From Deltaproteobacteria bacterium (GTDB lineage Bacteria; Desulfobacterota; GWC2-55-46; JADFVP01): a stretch of DNA of 64,000 nucleotides. The stretch is taken from contig JAJCZH010000006.1 of the NCBI GenBank assembly GCA_029262515.1, forward strand, positions 1 through 64,000, written 5' to 3'. The notes under the pieces are model-generated. The model was not told where the DNA came from. It did no database searches and saw only the letters and a list, made by a program, of their open reading frames with translations. The position numbers were made by a program, and so were the translations under genes. Shown here one piece after another: positions 52,587 through 60,671 of the stretch (the stretch's first letter is position 1; each line of letters starts with the position of its first letter).

Positions 52587-53048
52587 ATGATGAGTATGGA
52601 TAAAAGTGTGAAAATACTTAACAACGAAAAGGGTATGGCGCTGGTGCTGGTTCTGATGATGATGTTACTGCTCTCAGTGCTAGGTACTACTATCTATACT
52701 ACGTCTTCTACCGAGGTAAAAATTTCCAGAAACAACAGGCTGATGAACGAGGCTTTTTACGCTGCCGAGCGTGGAATAGAGTACGCACAGGTCGATGCCA
52801 ATATCTACTCAATTATCGGTACGGGAACGGCAGTCGTCCCGGCCACCGGCGTAAGCCTTACCTCCGGTTCTACAGACGCAACGGGCCTTGTGACCTATCT
52901 CTCACAAGGCAACCCGCCTCGTGGTTCGGGCGTGGATGCGATCAAGTTTCAGGCTAACTATTTTTTAATCGATACTACAGGTACCACTTCCTCGAATACG
53001 AGTGTAAGGCTTGAGAATAATGTGGGCAGAATAATACCGAGGCCCTGA
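52587..53048 (+). CDS. Type IV pilus minor pilin, PilX-like
   Basis: The 153-residue protein has the PilX N-terminal pattern EKGMALVLVLMMMLLLSVLGTTIYTTSSTEVKISRNNRLMNEAFYAAERGIEYA. As in other PilX proteins, the Glu5 of ordinary pilins is absent. It lies 15 bases after pilW and 37 bases before pilY1. GAGGCTGG precedes the ATG. Confidence 0.8.
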   Translation: MMSMDKSVKILNNEKGMALVLVLMMMLLLSVLGTTIYTTSSTEVKISRNNRLMNEAFYAAERGIEYAQVDANIYSIIGTGTAVVPATGVSLTSGSTDATGLVTYLSQGNPPRGSGVDAIKFQANYFLIDTTGTTSSNTSVRLENNVGRIIPRP

Positions 53049-53085
53049 GTACGAGTTCTTTTGTAGTGCAAAAAGAGGTGATACG

Positions 53086-56000
53086 ATGAAGAAACTCATA
53101 AGTTATATTGCAGTAACGGTGATGCTCCTTTTGCCGGTATCTTCTAATGCTTTCGACCAGTTCGTGGGCGATACGGCGATTTATGGGATCTCGACCGCTA
53201 CGGTACAGCCAAACGTCTTGATCATACTAGACAACTCGGGCTCTATGGGCGGTACGATCGATGTGGATCCTGGGGCGGCATACGACCCGGCAACGGTCTA
53301 CCCGGTAACGCAATCTTGCAATAAAGGTGATGATAATTGCCTGACTAACAAGGTTTATAAAGACAAGAAGGGTAAAGGCGAATGGACGGATTATATACCG
53401 GACTACACTACTATAAGCTGCACAAATGCTAAAAACTCCTTTAGTAGCACGGGAATGTATAACGGAAAGCTGCAGACCAGTGGTACTTGTAGTAAGAATA
53501 AAAGCTCTTATGCGATTGGTAATTACATAAACTGGCTCGCCCAGTCCGGCGGAACATCTAGGGAGAAGATGGCGGTCGCCAAGGAGGTGATAACCGATCT
53601 TGTAAACGCTACATATGGCGTAAAGTTCGGTGTTATGCTCTTTAATACGAATGAGGGCGGACACATTCTCGGCACGAGCGACAGTTACGGCTGGAGCGGT
53701 TACGAGGGACATGTAAAGGATATGGACGCCATATATACGGGCACTACTACCAACAAGACAGCGCTCTTGAACTCCATAGCGAATGTCTCACCGACCACAT
53801 GGACGCCTCTGGCCGAAACTCTTTACGAGAGTATGCTCTACTTTCAGGGCCTCTCCAGCCACTTTAACAGCGGTGTATCTTATACCTCGCCGATCGACTA
53901 CTCATGCCAGAACAATTACATTATACTCATAACAGATGGCGAGAGTACTGAGGATCAGAACTCGGTTCTCACTACTATCTGCGTTAGCGGCGACTGCGAC
54001 GGTGATGGCTTTGAAGCTGCTAATGACCCGTCGAAGAGTTACAGTTCCTCCGGTTCGGATTATCTTGACGATGTGGCCAAGCATATCTACGACACCGATA
54101 TGCTGCCTGACGATACTGCCATTGCCAAGACCACCGGCAAGCAGAACATCATTACCAATACAGTCGGTTTCGGCCTGGCTGGCAATGCTTCGGCCCTGTT
54201 GCTGCTTCAAGAGGCCGCATATAACGGCGGAGGAAATTACTACTCGGCTACTTCTACTGCCGGGCTCAGCGAGGCGCTGCGCCAGATACTCGCCTCCATA
54301 CTTCAGGACAATACCTCATTTGTCGCACCAGTGCTGCCGGTAAGCCCTGAGAACAGGACCTACTCCGGTACTCGCGTCTACATGGGTTTCTTCAAACCGC
54401 AGACAGAAGCGTTCTGGTACGGTAACCTCAAGAAGTACGGGCTCGATTCAACCGGTGCGGTTATGGATAAAAACGGCAATCCGGCCACAAATGCCGACGG
54501 CTCTATCCGCGATAACGCAATAAGTTACTGGAGCACGTCTGCCGACGGCGGCAACGTAGACGCCGGTGGCGCTGCGGAGCTTCTTCTTACCCGAAGCCCC
54601 GCGCGTAATATCTATACCTATTTAGGTACTTCGACGGCCCTTACGGACTCAACGAATGCCTTTACGACCGGCAATACGTCGCTTACGTTTACGACACTCG
54701 ATGTTACGGCCTCGGGGGATAAAGACAAACTTGTCAATTATGTTCACGGCATCGATGCCTATGATGAAGATACCAACGGCATTACGACCGAGAAGAGGGC
54801 ATGGATAATGGGCGATGTTCTTCACTCCAGACCCACGGTCGTCCATTATGCTACGTACGCGATAGCTGACGAGGCGAACTGCTCTGTCAACAAGTCTGTG
54901 ATATTCGTAGGGGCTAACGATGGAATGCTCCATGCCTTTAATGACTGTGACGGCTCGGAGGCGTGGGCCTTTGTTCCGCAGGACCTTCTGCCATACCTGA
55001 AGCACCTGCCTGGTAGCGCGCACACCTACTACATGGACTCCTCTCCGTCTATCTATACCTATGATGCCGATAAAGACGGCAATGTAGAGACGATAGACGG
55101 TGACAAGGTAATTCTTGTTACGGGCCAGAGGCGAGGCGGCGGTTACTACTATGCGCTTGATATTACGGACCCGACATCTCCGGTCTACATGTGGAGGTTG
55201 AGCGCCACAGAGAGTCCGTCCGGCACCAATACCGATTACGCAGAGCTTGGGGACTCCTGGAGCGAGCCTGTGATAGACAAGGTCTACGTAGACGTGAGCG
55301 GAACCGATACGGCTAAGGTCGTCATGTTGGTAGGCGCCGGTTACGATAATTTGGCCGAGGACGCAACAACTCCGCTTACGGGTACCGAGGGAAGAGGTGT
55401 CTATGTGGTGGAGATTGCCGCCCTTAGCAGTATGGGAGTGCCTTCATTCACCAATTCAGGGAACAAGGTATGGGGTTACACCAATGCCGACAGTGCCTTG
55501 CTTACGCACTCGATACCTTCGGAGCTTTCGGTTCTCGATATAGATTCCAACGGTTATGCCGACAGGATTTATGTCGGGGATACAGGAGGTAATATGTGGA
55601 GGTTCAATATAGCGGATACGAACACCGCTTCTTGGAGTATGAGGAAGATATTCGCCTCAAACCCAGGGGCCGATACGAGCACAGGAAGGAAGTTCTTCTA
55701 CCGTCCGGCCGTAACGCTCGAGATAGGCTACGAGCTGCTCTTCTTCGGTTCCGGAGACAGGGCCCACCCGACGGTAACCACTGCGGTGGACAGAATATAT
55801 GCCGTGAAGGATACCGGACAGACGGTAGCCAAGGTGGAGGGCGACCTTTCTGATGCCACCAGCTCTAATACGGTAAGCATAGCCTCTTCCGACGGCTGGT
55901 ACATCAAGCTAGCCACAAACGCCGGAGAGAAGGTGCTGGCCGATGCGGCGGTTATAAACAAGATAGCTTACTATACCACGTATGAGCCGGACGCCACTGT

Positions 56001-56310
56001 GTCGGCCAATGCCTGCGATACGGCAACGCGCGGAACAGCAAGGCTCTATTCGCTCAATTATCTCGACGCCGGTGCGGCCTATAATAACGATACCAGTAAT
56101 GATACGGTGGATTCATACGGTAACCCTGTTGAGGTTCTTGCGACCTCTGACCGCTCAGTTATACTCGGCACAGGTATACCGTCTGGCATAGTTATGGTTA
56201 TCAATCCGTCAGGTATCTCGGCGCTTATTGGCGTCGGCGGTGCCATGGTTACGCCTAATGTAAGTAATGTAGGCTCTAGTATACCAACGTACTGGAGGGA
56301 GGTGCGCTGA
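53086..56310 (+). CDS. pilY1: Type IV pilus tip-associated protein PilY1-like
   Basis: PilY1 proteins sit at the pilus tip and act in adhesion, calcium-dependent pilus control and surface sensing. The 1074-residue protein has a signal peptide (cleavage near residue 22, SNA/FDQ). It has a von Willebrand A domain with MIDAS motif DNSGS (Asp49, Ser51, Ser53). Two EF-hand-like calcium loops are visible, at Asp303-Asp314 (DCDGDGFEAAND) and Asp660-Asp671 (DADKDGN...D). The C-terminal half is a PilY1 beta-propeller (VIFVGANDGMLHAFND). It follows three minor pilin genes. Confidence 0.88.
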   Translation: MKKLISYIAVTVMLLLPVSSNAFDQFVGDTAIYGISTATVQPNVLIILDNSGSMGGTIDVDPGAAYDPATVYPVTQSCNKGDDNCLTNKVYKDKKGKGEWTDYIPDYTTISCTNAKNSFSSTGMYNGKLQTSGTCSKNKSSYAIGNYINWLAQSGGTSREKMAVAKEVITDLVNATYGVKFGVMLFNTNEGGHILGTSDSYGWSGYEGHVKDMDAIYTGTTTNKTALLNSIANVSPTTWTPLAETLYESMLYFQGLSSHFNSGVSYTSPIDYSCQNNYIILITDGESTEDQNSVLTTICVSGDCDGDGFEAANDPSKSYSSSGSDYLDDVAKHIYDTDMLPDDTAIAKTTGKQNIITNTVGFGLAGNASALLLLQEAAYNGGGNYYSATSTAGLSEALRQILASILQDNTSFVAPVLPVSPENRTYSGTRVYMGFFKPQTEAFWYGNLKKYGLDSTGAVMDKNGNPATNADGSIRDNAISYWSTSADGGNVDAGGAAELLLTRSPARNIYTYLGTSTALTDSTNAFTTGNTSLTFTTLDVTASGDKDKLVNYVHGIDAYDEDTNGITTEKRAWIMGDVLHSRPTVVHYATYAIADEANCSVNKSVIFVGANDGMLHAFNDCDGSEAWAFVPQDLLPYLKHLPGSAHTYYMDSSPSIYTYDADKDGNVETIDGDKVILVTGQRRGGGYYYALDITDPTSPVYMWRLSATESPSGTNTDYAELGDSWSEPVIDKVYVDVSGTDTAKVVMLVGAGYDNLAEDATTPLTGTEGRGVYVVEIAALSSMGVPSFTNSGNKVWGYTNADSALLTHSIPSELSVLDIDSNGYADRIYVGDTGGNMWRFNIADTNTASWSMRKIFASNPGADTSTGRKFFYRPAVTLEIGYELLFFGSGDRAHPTVTTAVDRIYAVKDTGQTVAKVEGDLSDATSSNTVSIASSDGWYIKLATNAGEKVLADAAVINKIAYYTTYEPDATVSANACDTATRGTARLYSLNYLDAGAAYNNDTSNDTVDSYGNPVEVLATSDRSVILGTGIPSGIVMVINPSGISALIGVGGAMVTPNVSNVGSSIPTYWREVR

Positions 56311-56672
56311 TGAGGTATTTAATAGATAAGATAGGTAAGGCTACTCTGTTAGTAGCGCTGATGCTTGCGCTTCCGTCCTTTGCGGGAGCCGACTCCGACA
56401 CCTACCGTTTTATTCTCGGTCACGTAAGCAGGGATGACGGCAGGACGCTTATAATCAATGAAGACATAAGGCTCAGGGTCAATAGTGAGACCAAGGTCTT
56501 TAATACACGGGGTAAGCAGATCAGCGCCCATACGCTACGCGGTCATAAATGGATATATGCCGAAGGAGAGGTAAATGAAGACGAAAGCGTTACTGCGGAG
56601 TCGATCTACCTTCTTCCGGGTTATGTCAACGAAAAGGTGAAGAAGAAATACCCGTTCATAAAGAGTTATTAA
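56310..56672 (+). CDS. Small exported protein of unknown function in the pilus cluster
   Basis: The 120-residue protein overlaps the pilY1 stop by one base (TGATG), so it is translationally coupled. It has a hydrophobic signal segment (about 10-25, LLVALMLALPSFAGA). A small beta-rich domain follows, with GRTLIINEDIRLRVNSETKVF and a lysine-rich end. The pattern recalls short OB-like periplasmic domains, but no family is recognised. The position suggests a role with PilY1. Confidence 0.6.
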   Translation: MRYLIDKIGKATLLVALMLALPSFAGADSDTYRFILGHVSRDDGRTLIINEDIRLRVNSETKVFNTRGKQISAHTLRGHKWIYAEGEVNEDESVTAESIYLLPGYVNEKVKKKYPFIKSY

Positions 56673-56679
56673 CCTTGTC

Positions 56680-56716
56680 GTTACTTTCCGGCCGCATTGG
56701 GCAGCCGGAAAGTAAC
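56680..56716 (+). repeat. Perfect 13-bp inverted repeat within the pilus cluster
   Basis: GTTACTTTCCGGC (56680-56692) and GCCGGAAAGTAAC (56704-56716) are perfect complements around an 11-base loop. It starts 8 bases after the upstream stop codon. No T-run follows. It could be an RNA-processing hairpin, or a factor-dependent terminator that lowers the downstream genes. Confidence 0.75.
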
Positions 56717-56732
56717 CGGTTATAGAGTAATT

Positions 56733-57662
56733 ATGAAGAGCCGCCCGACCGACAGATTAGGCATGACGCTTCTCTGCTTGATACTGCTCTTTGTCTCTGT
56801 TGCATGTGGGGACAGAGGTGGCGAGCGGGAGGTACAGGATGTAGACGAGAGCAGCGCTGCTGATGTTATTTCAGCCACAGGGCCTGTAGGGTTGGCCCTG
56901 GTGCCGGATGAGCCTACGGTTAAGAGTGATATAAAGGCCGTGGTCTCCGGCGAGGTCGGTTCTAAAGAGATAAGCTTCCGTTGGCGGGTTGAAGGTAAGG
57001 AAGTAGCAGGCGTAGGCGGTGATACTCTTGAGAGTTCTAACTTTACACGCGGGCAGAGTGTGGCTGTAACCTCTATAGTCGGCTCAGAGGTTCTTACAGC
57101 CAGAACCTCTGTTGTGAACTCGGCGCCTGAGGTGCAGAGTATCAGCCTCTCCCCGGACGGGATATACGCAGGTGTGGACGTTACCGTGGAGGTGGTCGGT
57201 TATGATGCGGACGGTGATGATATCGGTTATAACAGTACCTGGTTCGTAAATGGGAATGAGCAGGTAACTGTACTGAGCAACAGGCTCGAGGGGTTACAGT
57301 TTGCCCGAGGAGATGAAATCTCGGTTGAGGTAGTGCCGTATGATGCGGAAGGGGACGGCGAGCTGTATGCTCCGTTGCCAGTCACCGTTCCAAACGGCCC
57401 TCCTAGTTTCGTGTCGTTGCCCAGCCTCTCTTTTACCGCCGAGATGTATACCTATCAGGCGGAAGCCATAGACCCTGATGGCGATGAGCTGACCTATAGT
57501 CTCAATGCCGGACCGGATGGTATGAGCATTTCACAAGACGGGCTTGTTACATGGAAGATAGGAAGAACGGGCGTAGGCACTCATGAAGTTGAGTTAATCG
57601 CAACGGACTCGGAAGGGGCGGAGGCATTTCAGAGATATGAACTTGCTATTGAAATACGCTAA
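56733..57662 (+). CDS. Exported Ig-like repeat protein, probable lipoprotein
   Basis: ATG 56733 gives 309 residues. A hydrophobic segment ends in Ala-Cys at Cys25, an imperfect lipobox. Three Ig-like or cadherin-like beta-sandwich repeats follow, each with DADGD/DPDGDEL-type calcium-like signatures. The last resembles the putative Ig domain (He_PIG: FVSLPSLSFTAEMYTYQAEAIDPDGDELTYSL...). A TTG at 56697 is an alternative start. It overlaps the next gene by 26 bases and may help anchor or export pili. Confidence 0.65.
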   Translation: MKSRPTDRLGMTLLCLILLFVSVACGDRGGEREVQDVDESSAADVISATGPVGLALVPDEPTVKSDIKAVVSGEVGSKEISFRWRVEGKEVAGVGGDTLESSNFTRGQSVAVTSIVGSEVLTARTSVVNSAPEVQSISLSPDGIYAGVDVTVEVVGYDADGDDIGYNSTWFVNGNEQVTVLSNRLEGLQFARGDEISVEVVPYDAEGDGELYAPLPVTVPNGPPSFVSLPSLSFTAEMYTYQAEAIDPDGDELTYSLNAGPDGMSISQDGLVTWKIGRTGVGTHEVELIATDSEGAEAFQRYELAIEIR

Positions 57663-58167
57663 AGGCGAATTTTTGCTGCCTTTCAAGCGCAGAGGCTCCG
57701 GTGGTTTTACCATGATAGAGCTTCTTGTGGTGGTTACGATTATAAGTGTTGTAGCCGCAATTTCGCTGCCCTCTTTTCTTACATGGTCTTCTTCGGCCAA
57801 GTACCGTGATGTTGCCTTCGGTATCTCCGGCAAGAGTAAGCTCGCGCGCGCCAATGCGGTGACTAAAAATTTAGAGACCCGCCTAGAGCTCGATGTAAAT
57901 GCCAAGCGGTACAGGGTGGTGGAGGGTAATAGCGCGAGCGGATCGACTACATGGACAACAATCATCTCTCCCTGGGTTTCAGTTTATCAAGAGGTCTCTT
58001 GGCGAACAGGAGCCGCCTGCAACGGCACAGCAGACCTCAATATACTCTTCAACCCCAACGGCTCTTCGGACGGCGGTATAGTTTGCATTCAGGACCCCGC
58101 ACTTGCAGAGCAGTACAATGTAACTATTACCGCAGTAAGCGGCAGGGTAAGGATTGACAGGCCGTAA
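57637..58167 (+). CDS. FimT/GspH-like pseudopilin
   Basis: The 176-residue protein has FTMIELLVVVTIISVVAAISLPSF after a glycine, with Glu5 of the mature protein. From ATG 57637 the leader is 23 residues and the gene overlaps the upstream gene by 26 bases. A TTG at 57673 with AAAGG 7 bases upstream would give an 11-residue leader and no overlap. The C-terminal half fits the GspH/FimT fold. It closes the pilus cluster. Confidence 0.75.
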   Translation: MNLLLKYAKGEFLLPFKRRGSGGFTMIELLVVVTIISVVAAISLPSFLTWSSSAKYRDVAFGISGKSKLARANAVTKNLETRLELDVNAKRYRVVEGNSASGSTTWTTIISPWVSVYQEVSWRTGAACNGTADLNILFNPNGSSDGGIVCIQDPALAEQYNVTITAVSGRVRIDRP

Positions 58168-58212
58168 GCTTAACAACGTCACTTCTATATTTCGCGCGGA
58201 AGTCTTAAATGC

Positions 58213-58998
58213 TTATGCCGGGTAGGTTCCGCGTACCCTCTTCGATTTCGTCAGATATAGATACCAGATCGCCACGTAGATAACAGAGCGTGTGGAGGCT
58301 ATGACCATTACGCTCTGCATCTCTGCGCTCATCTCCTCAGGCAACCCGGACATGTTTGGCAGGAAGTATAGAATTGCCGAGTAACCGAGCACGGCGTATA
58401 GGTACTTCTTCGCCCTCTCGACTGCTCCTTCCATCCTTGTCCATAAGGAGAAACCTGCCCAGAGACTGAAAAGCCCGAGCGCGACGCTAAGAAAGGAGTC
58501 GATATTGTAAAGTGTTTTTAGGCCGGGGGTTGACTCGAAGAGTGTCTGGAGCTGGGAGTAACCGGCGACGAGGTTGTAGACGGTTGCAAGCGGGCCGAGT
58601 ATGGTTAACGAAACGCACAGAAGCAGTAGCCAGCCACCGACGCGATCGAACTGCTGAGGACTCTCTTCAAGACGAGGGGCTGAGGGTTCCGTATCTGCCG
58701 CTGCGGTGGTATCGGTATACGGGGTGCTTGTACCTGGTATACCGGTAGAATCGACGTGCTCGTCAGCTTCTGAAGCAGTTCCATCTGAAGACGATGATGG
58801 CGGTACGCTAAGCTCTTCGTCTGCTTCGTTCACACTCTCTTTGGGCTGTTCGGCCTCAGGCCGTTCGGCTTCTTCCTGTGTTGGCACGCTCTCTTCTTCC
58901 GGCTTGGGCGCAGGTGTATTGCTTGTGACAAACTCGTGGCCGCAAAAGCATGAGACTGCATGTTTTGCGGCCCTGATTCCGCATTTGGGACAGTTCAC
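58213..58998 (-). CDS. Zinc-ribbon and DUF2569-like membrane protein
   Basis: The 261-residue protein begins with a zinc ribbon (Cys3, Cys6, Cys17, Cys19). A long acidic, Ser/Glu/Pro-rich linker (about 24-112) follows, then a hydrophobic domain with about four membrane helices beginning GGWLLLLCVSLTILGPL, which recalls DUF2569. Function is unknown. It is convergent with the pilus cluster and divergent from the PilZ gene, with its promoter in the 58999-59494 gap. Confidence 0.65.
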   Translation of the reverse strand: MNCPKCGIRAAKHAVSCFCGHEFVTSNTPAPKPEEESVPTQEEAERPEAEQPKESVNEADEELSVPPSSSSDGTASEADEHVDSTGIPGTSTPYTDTTAAADTEPSAPRLEESPQQFDRVGGWLLLLCVSLTILGPLATVYNLVAGYSQLQTLFESTPGLKTLYNIDSFLSVALGLFSLWAGFSLWTRMEGAVERAKKYLYAVLGYSAILYFLPNMSGLPEEMSAEMQSVMVIASTRSVIYVAIWYLYLTKSKRVRGTYPA

Positions 58999-59110
58999 TT
59001 ATTAAACTCCAGTATAGGCGTAATCGTAAAGCCGATGGTTTGTGGGGCGGTGAGGTTCAATAGCCTACGGTGATCATGTCTACGACCGTTCAGACTAAAG
59101 AGCTTCTACT

Positions 59111-59143
59111 GCACATTTACGTGCTCTCAATCGCTTTGAGCAC
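59111..59143. promoter_or_regulatory. Paired dyads, possible activator sites
   Basis: GCAC (59111-59114) and GTGC (59121-59124) form a dyad with a 6-base centre. GTGCTC (59121-59126) and GAGCAC (59138-59143) form a second, overlapping dyad. They lie about 170 bases upstream of the sigma-54 promoter, a typical enhancer distance. NtrC sites have GCAC-N7-GTGC, so the spacing is one base short. Confidence 0.3.
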
Positions 59144-59149
59144 ACCTTT

Positions 59150-59155
59150 ATTATA
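59150..59155 (-). promoter_or_regulatory. Candidate -10 element for the DUF2569 gene
   Basis: On the minus strand the sequence is a perfect TATAAT. TTGTAT lies 15 bases upstream of it, or TTTGTA at 16, so the -35 is poor. The start would be near 59143, about 145 bases before the gene at 58998. Confidence 0.4.
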
Positions 59156-59291
59156 CTGCAATGGTAACAGATACAAAAGCTTGTAATCAAGGTGAATAAT
59201 TATTATGCAGATCCTTAAGGCTTTTGCTTAATTATTAAACAAAACCTTCTCATGGTGTTCCGTAAGTACCTGTAATGCTTGCTTTTTCACT

Positions 59292-59308
59292 TAGGCACGA
59301 ATATTGCT
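59292..59308 (+). promoter_or_regulatory. Sigma-54-type promoter ahead of the PilZ-glnB-glnA genes
   Basis: TAGGCACG (59292-59299), four bases and TTGCT (59304-59308) match the RpoN consensus YTGGCACG-N4-TTGCW at every defined base except one (A for T before GG). The GG and GC pairs are 12 bases apart. The start would be near 59319, leaving a leader of about 175 bases. Nitrogen-controlled glnB/glnA promoters of this class are well known. Confidence 0.75.
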
Positions 59309-59381
59309 ATTAATATATGGAGTTGTACGGCAGAATGCATGTTATGCTCAACCGGTTTTGAATTGAATAAGAAAAAGTCCC

Positions 59382-59411
59382 TTGACTCTACCTCGGCCCC
59401 TGAGTCATAAT
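59382..59411 (+). promoter_or_regulatory. Second, sigma-70-type promoter for the PilZ gene
   Basis: TTGACT (59382-59387), an 18-base spacer and CATAAT (59406-59411) match 5 of 6 bases in each box. The -10 lies inside the left arm of the palindrome at 59405-59442, so a protein bound there could block it. Confidence 0.6.
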
Positions 59412-59442
59412 GCAATATTATAATAATAAAATTGCATTATGA
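59405..59442. repeat. Perfect 12-bp palindrome overlapping the -10 box
   Basis: TCATAATGCAAT (59405-59416) and ATTGCATTATGA (59431-59442) are perfect complements around a 14-base loop of A and T only. It covers the sigma-70 -10 box. It could be an operator, or a hairpin in transcripts from the upstream sigma-54 promoter. The right arm ends 42 bases before the Shine-Dalgarno GGAGG. Confidence 0.7.
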
Positions 59443-59494
59443 GGTTCCATTTTCCAGGCGATTTCTATTGTGGCCTGTAGCCTTGGAGGTATGC

Positions 59495-60112
59495 ATGTTA
59501 AAGGTAGAGTGTCCGGAGTGCAAGCAGTGGTTGCACTCCAATATGCTTCTTGAGAAGAAGGAGACGACCTGCCCGACCTGTAACGTAAAGGTGGATGTTG
59601 ATGAACTCTATATCTCGGCAGGCCCGTACTCAATCAGTAGAGAAGTTCTCAGGAAGCACTTCTTCAAGTACAAGCGGCTTTTGAACGAGGCTTTCAAAGA
59701 GCTCGAAGAGCTCAAGAGTGAGAGTTCTGGCAGTAAGCCGTATAAAGTTACAGAAGATAACGTAGTAACTTTTATAGACAATTTGAAGGAGATGCTTGAG
59801 GGTTGTCGTGAAGGTTACAGGGTCTTCCCGGAAAACCAGAAAGTAGCATTTATCTTTGAAGACAAGCGGCATGAATGTGAGCTCGGAAACGTAAGTATAA
59901 CCGGAATCTGCATCAAGCTCGCTCCGGGTGTAGAGGTTCCAGGCAAGGGGACCGATGTTACTCTTGAGATTAAGAGTAATGGTTTCGATCTTGTGTTACA
60001 GGGGAAGACCGTCTGGGTACGGGAAGGCGGCGCGCTAGGGATACGATTCGAGGAGTTCGATGATGAACTCAAGACTGCTCTGGTCGGTTTTATAGAGTCT
60101 ATTGAAGATTAG
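59495..60112 (+). CDS. Zinc-ribbon protein with C-terminal PilZ-like domain
   Basis: ATG 59495 has GGAGG (59485-59489) upstream and gives 205 residues; the longer frame from 59432 includes the palindrome. The N-terminus is a zinc ribbon (Cys6, Cys9, Cys26, Cys29). A helical middle follows (about 50-115). The C-terminal part has the PilZ signature NVSITG before a beta-barrel (RKxxxR-like residues are only partly present). PilZ domains bind cyclic di-GMP. It sits 103 bases before glnB, sharing the sigma-54 promoter. Confidence 0.65.
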   Translation: MLKVECPECKQWLHSNMLLEKKETTCPTCNVKVDVDELYISAGPYSISREVLRKHFFKYKRLLNEAFKELEELKSESSGSKPYKVTEDNVVTFIDNLKEMLEGCREGYRVFPENQKVAFIFEDKRHECELGNVSITGICIKLAPGVEVPGKGTDVTLEIKSNGFDLVLQGKTVWVREGGALGIRFEEFDDELKTALVGFIESIED

Positions 60113-60134
60113 AAGAGTTTTTTTTGCAGTGTAA

Positions 60135-60554
<420 letters not shown>

Positions 60555-60671
60555 TTCGGTCATCAGGCGTTAAGTTTTTTTGGCTATTCAACCGGCGGCG
60601 CCTTTAATGGAAAGGTAGTCGCATGATCAGCGGGTTTTGGGTATTTATAGTAAAGTAAGGAGGATGTTTAG

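Larger units (their letters stand above)
58999..59494. other. AT-rich divergent control region before the PilZ-glnB-glnA genes
   Basis: These 496 bases contain no gene. They hold a minus-strand TATAAT (59150-59155), paired inverted repeats at 59111-59143, a sigma-54-type promoter at 59292-59308, a sigma-70-type promoter at 59382-59411 and a 12-bp palindrome at 59405-59442. The region is much richer in A and T than its neighbours. Confidence 0.6.

Noticed and set aside
60555-60671. Sigma-54 promoter directly before glnA
   Set aside because: TTGGCTATTCAACCGGC near 60590 has the right G spacing but not the GC at -12, so it does not meet the consensus.
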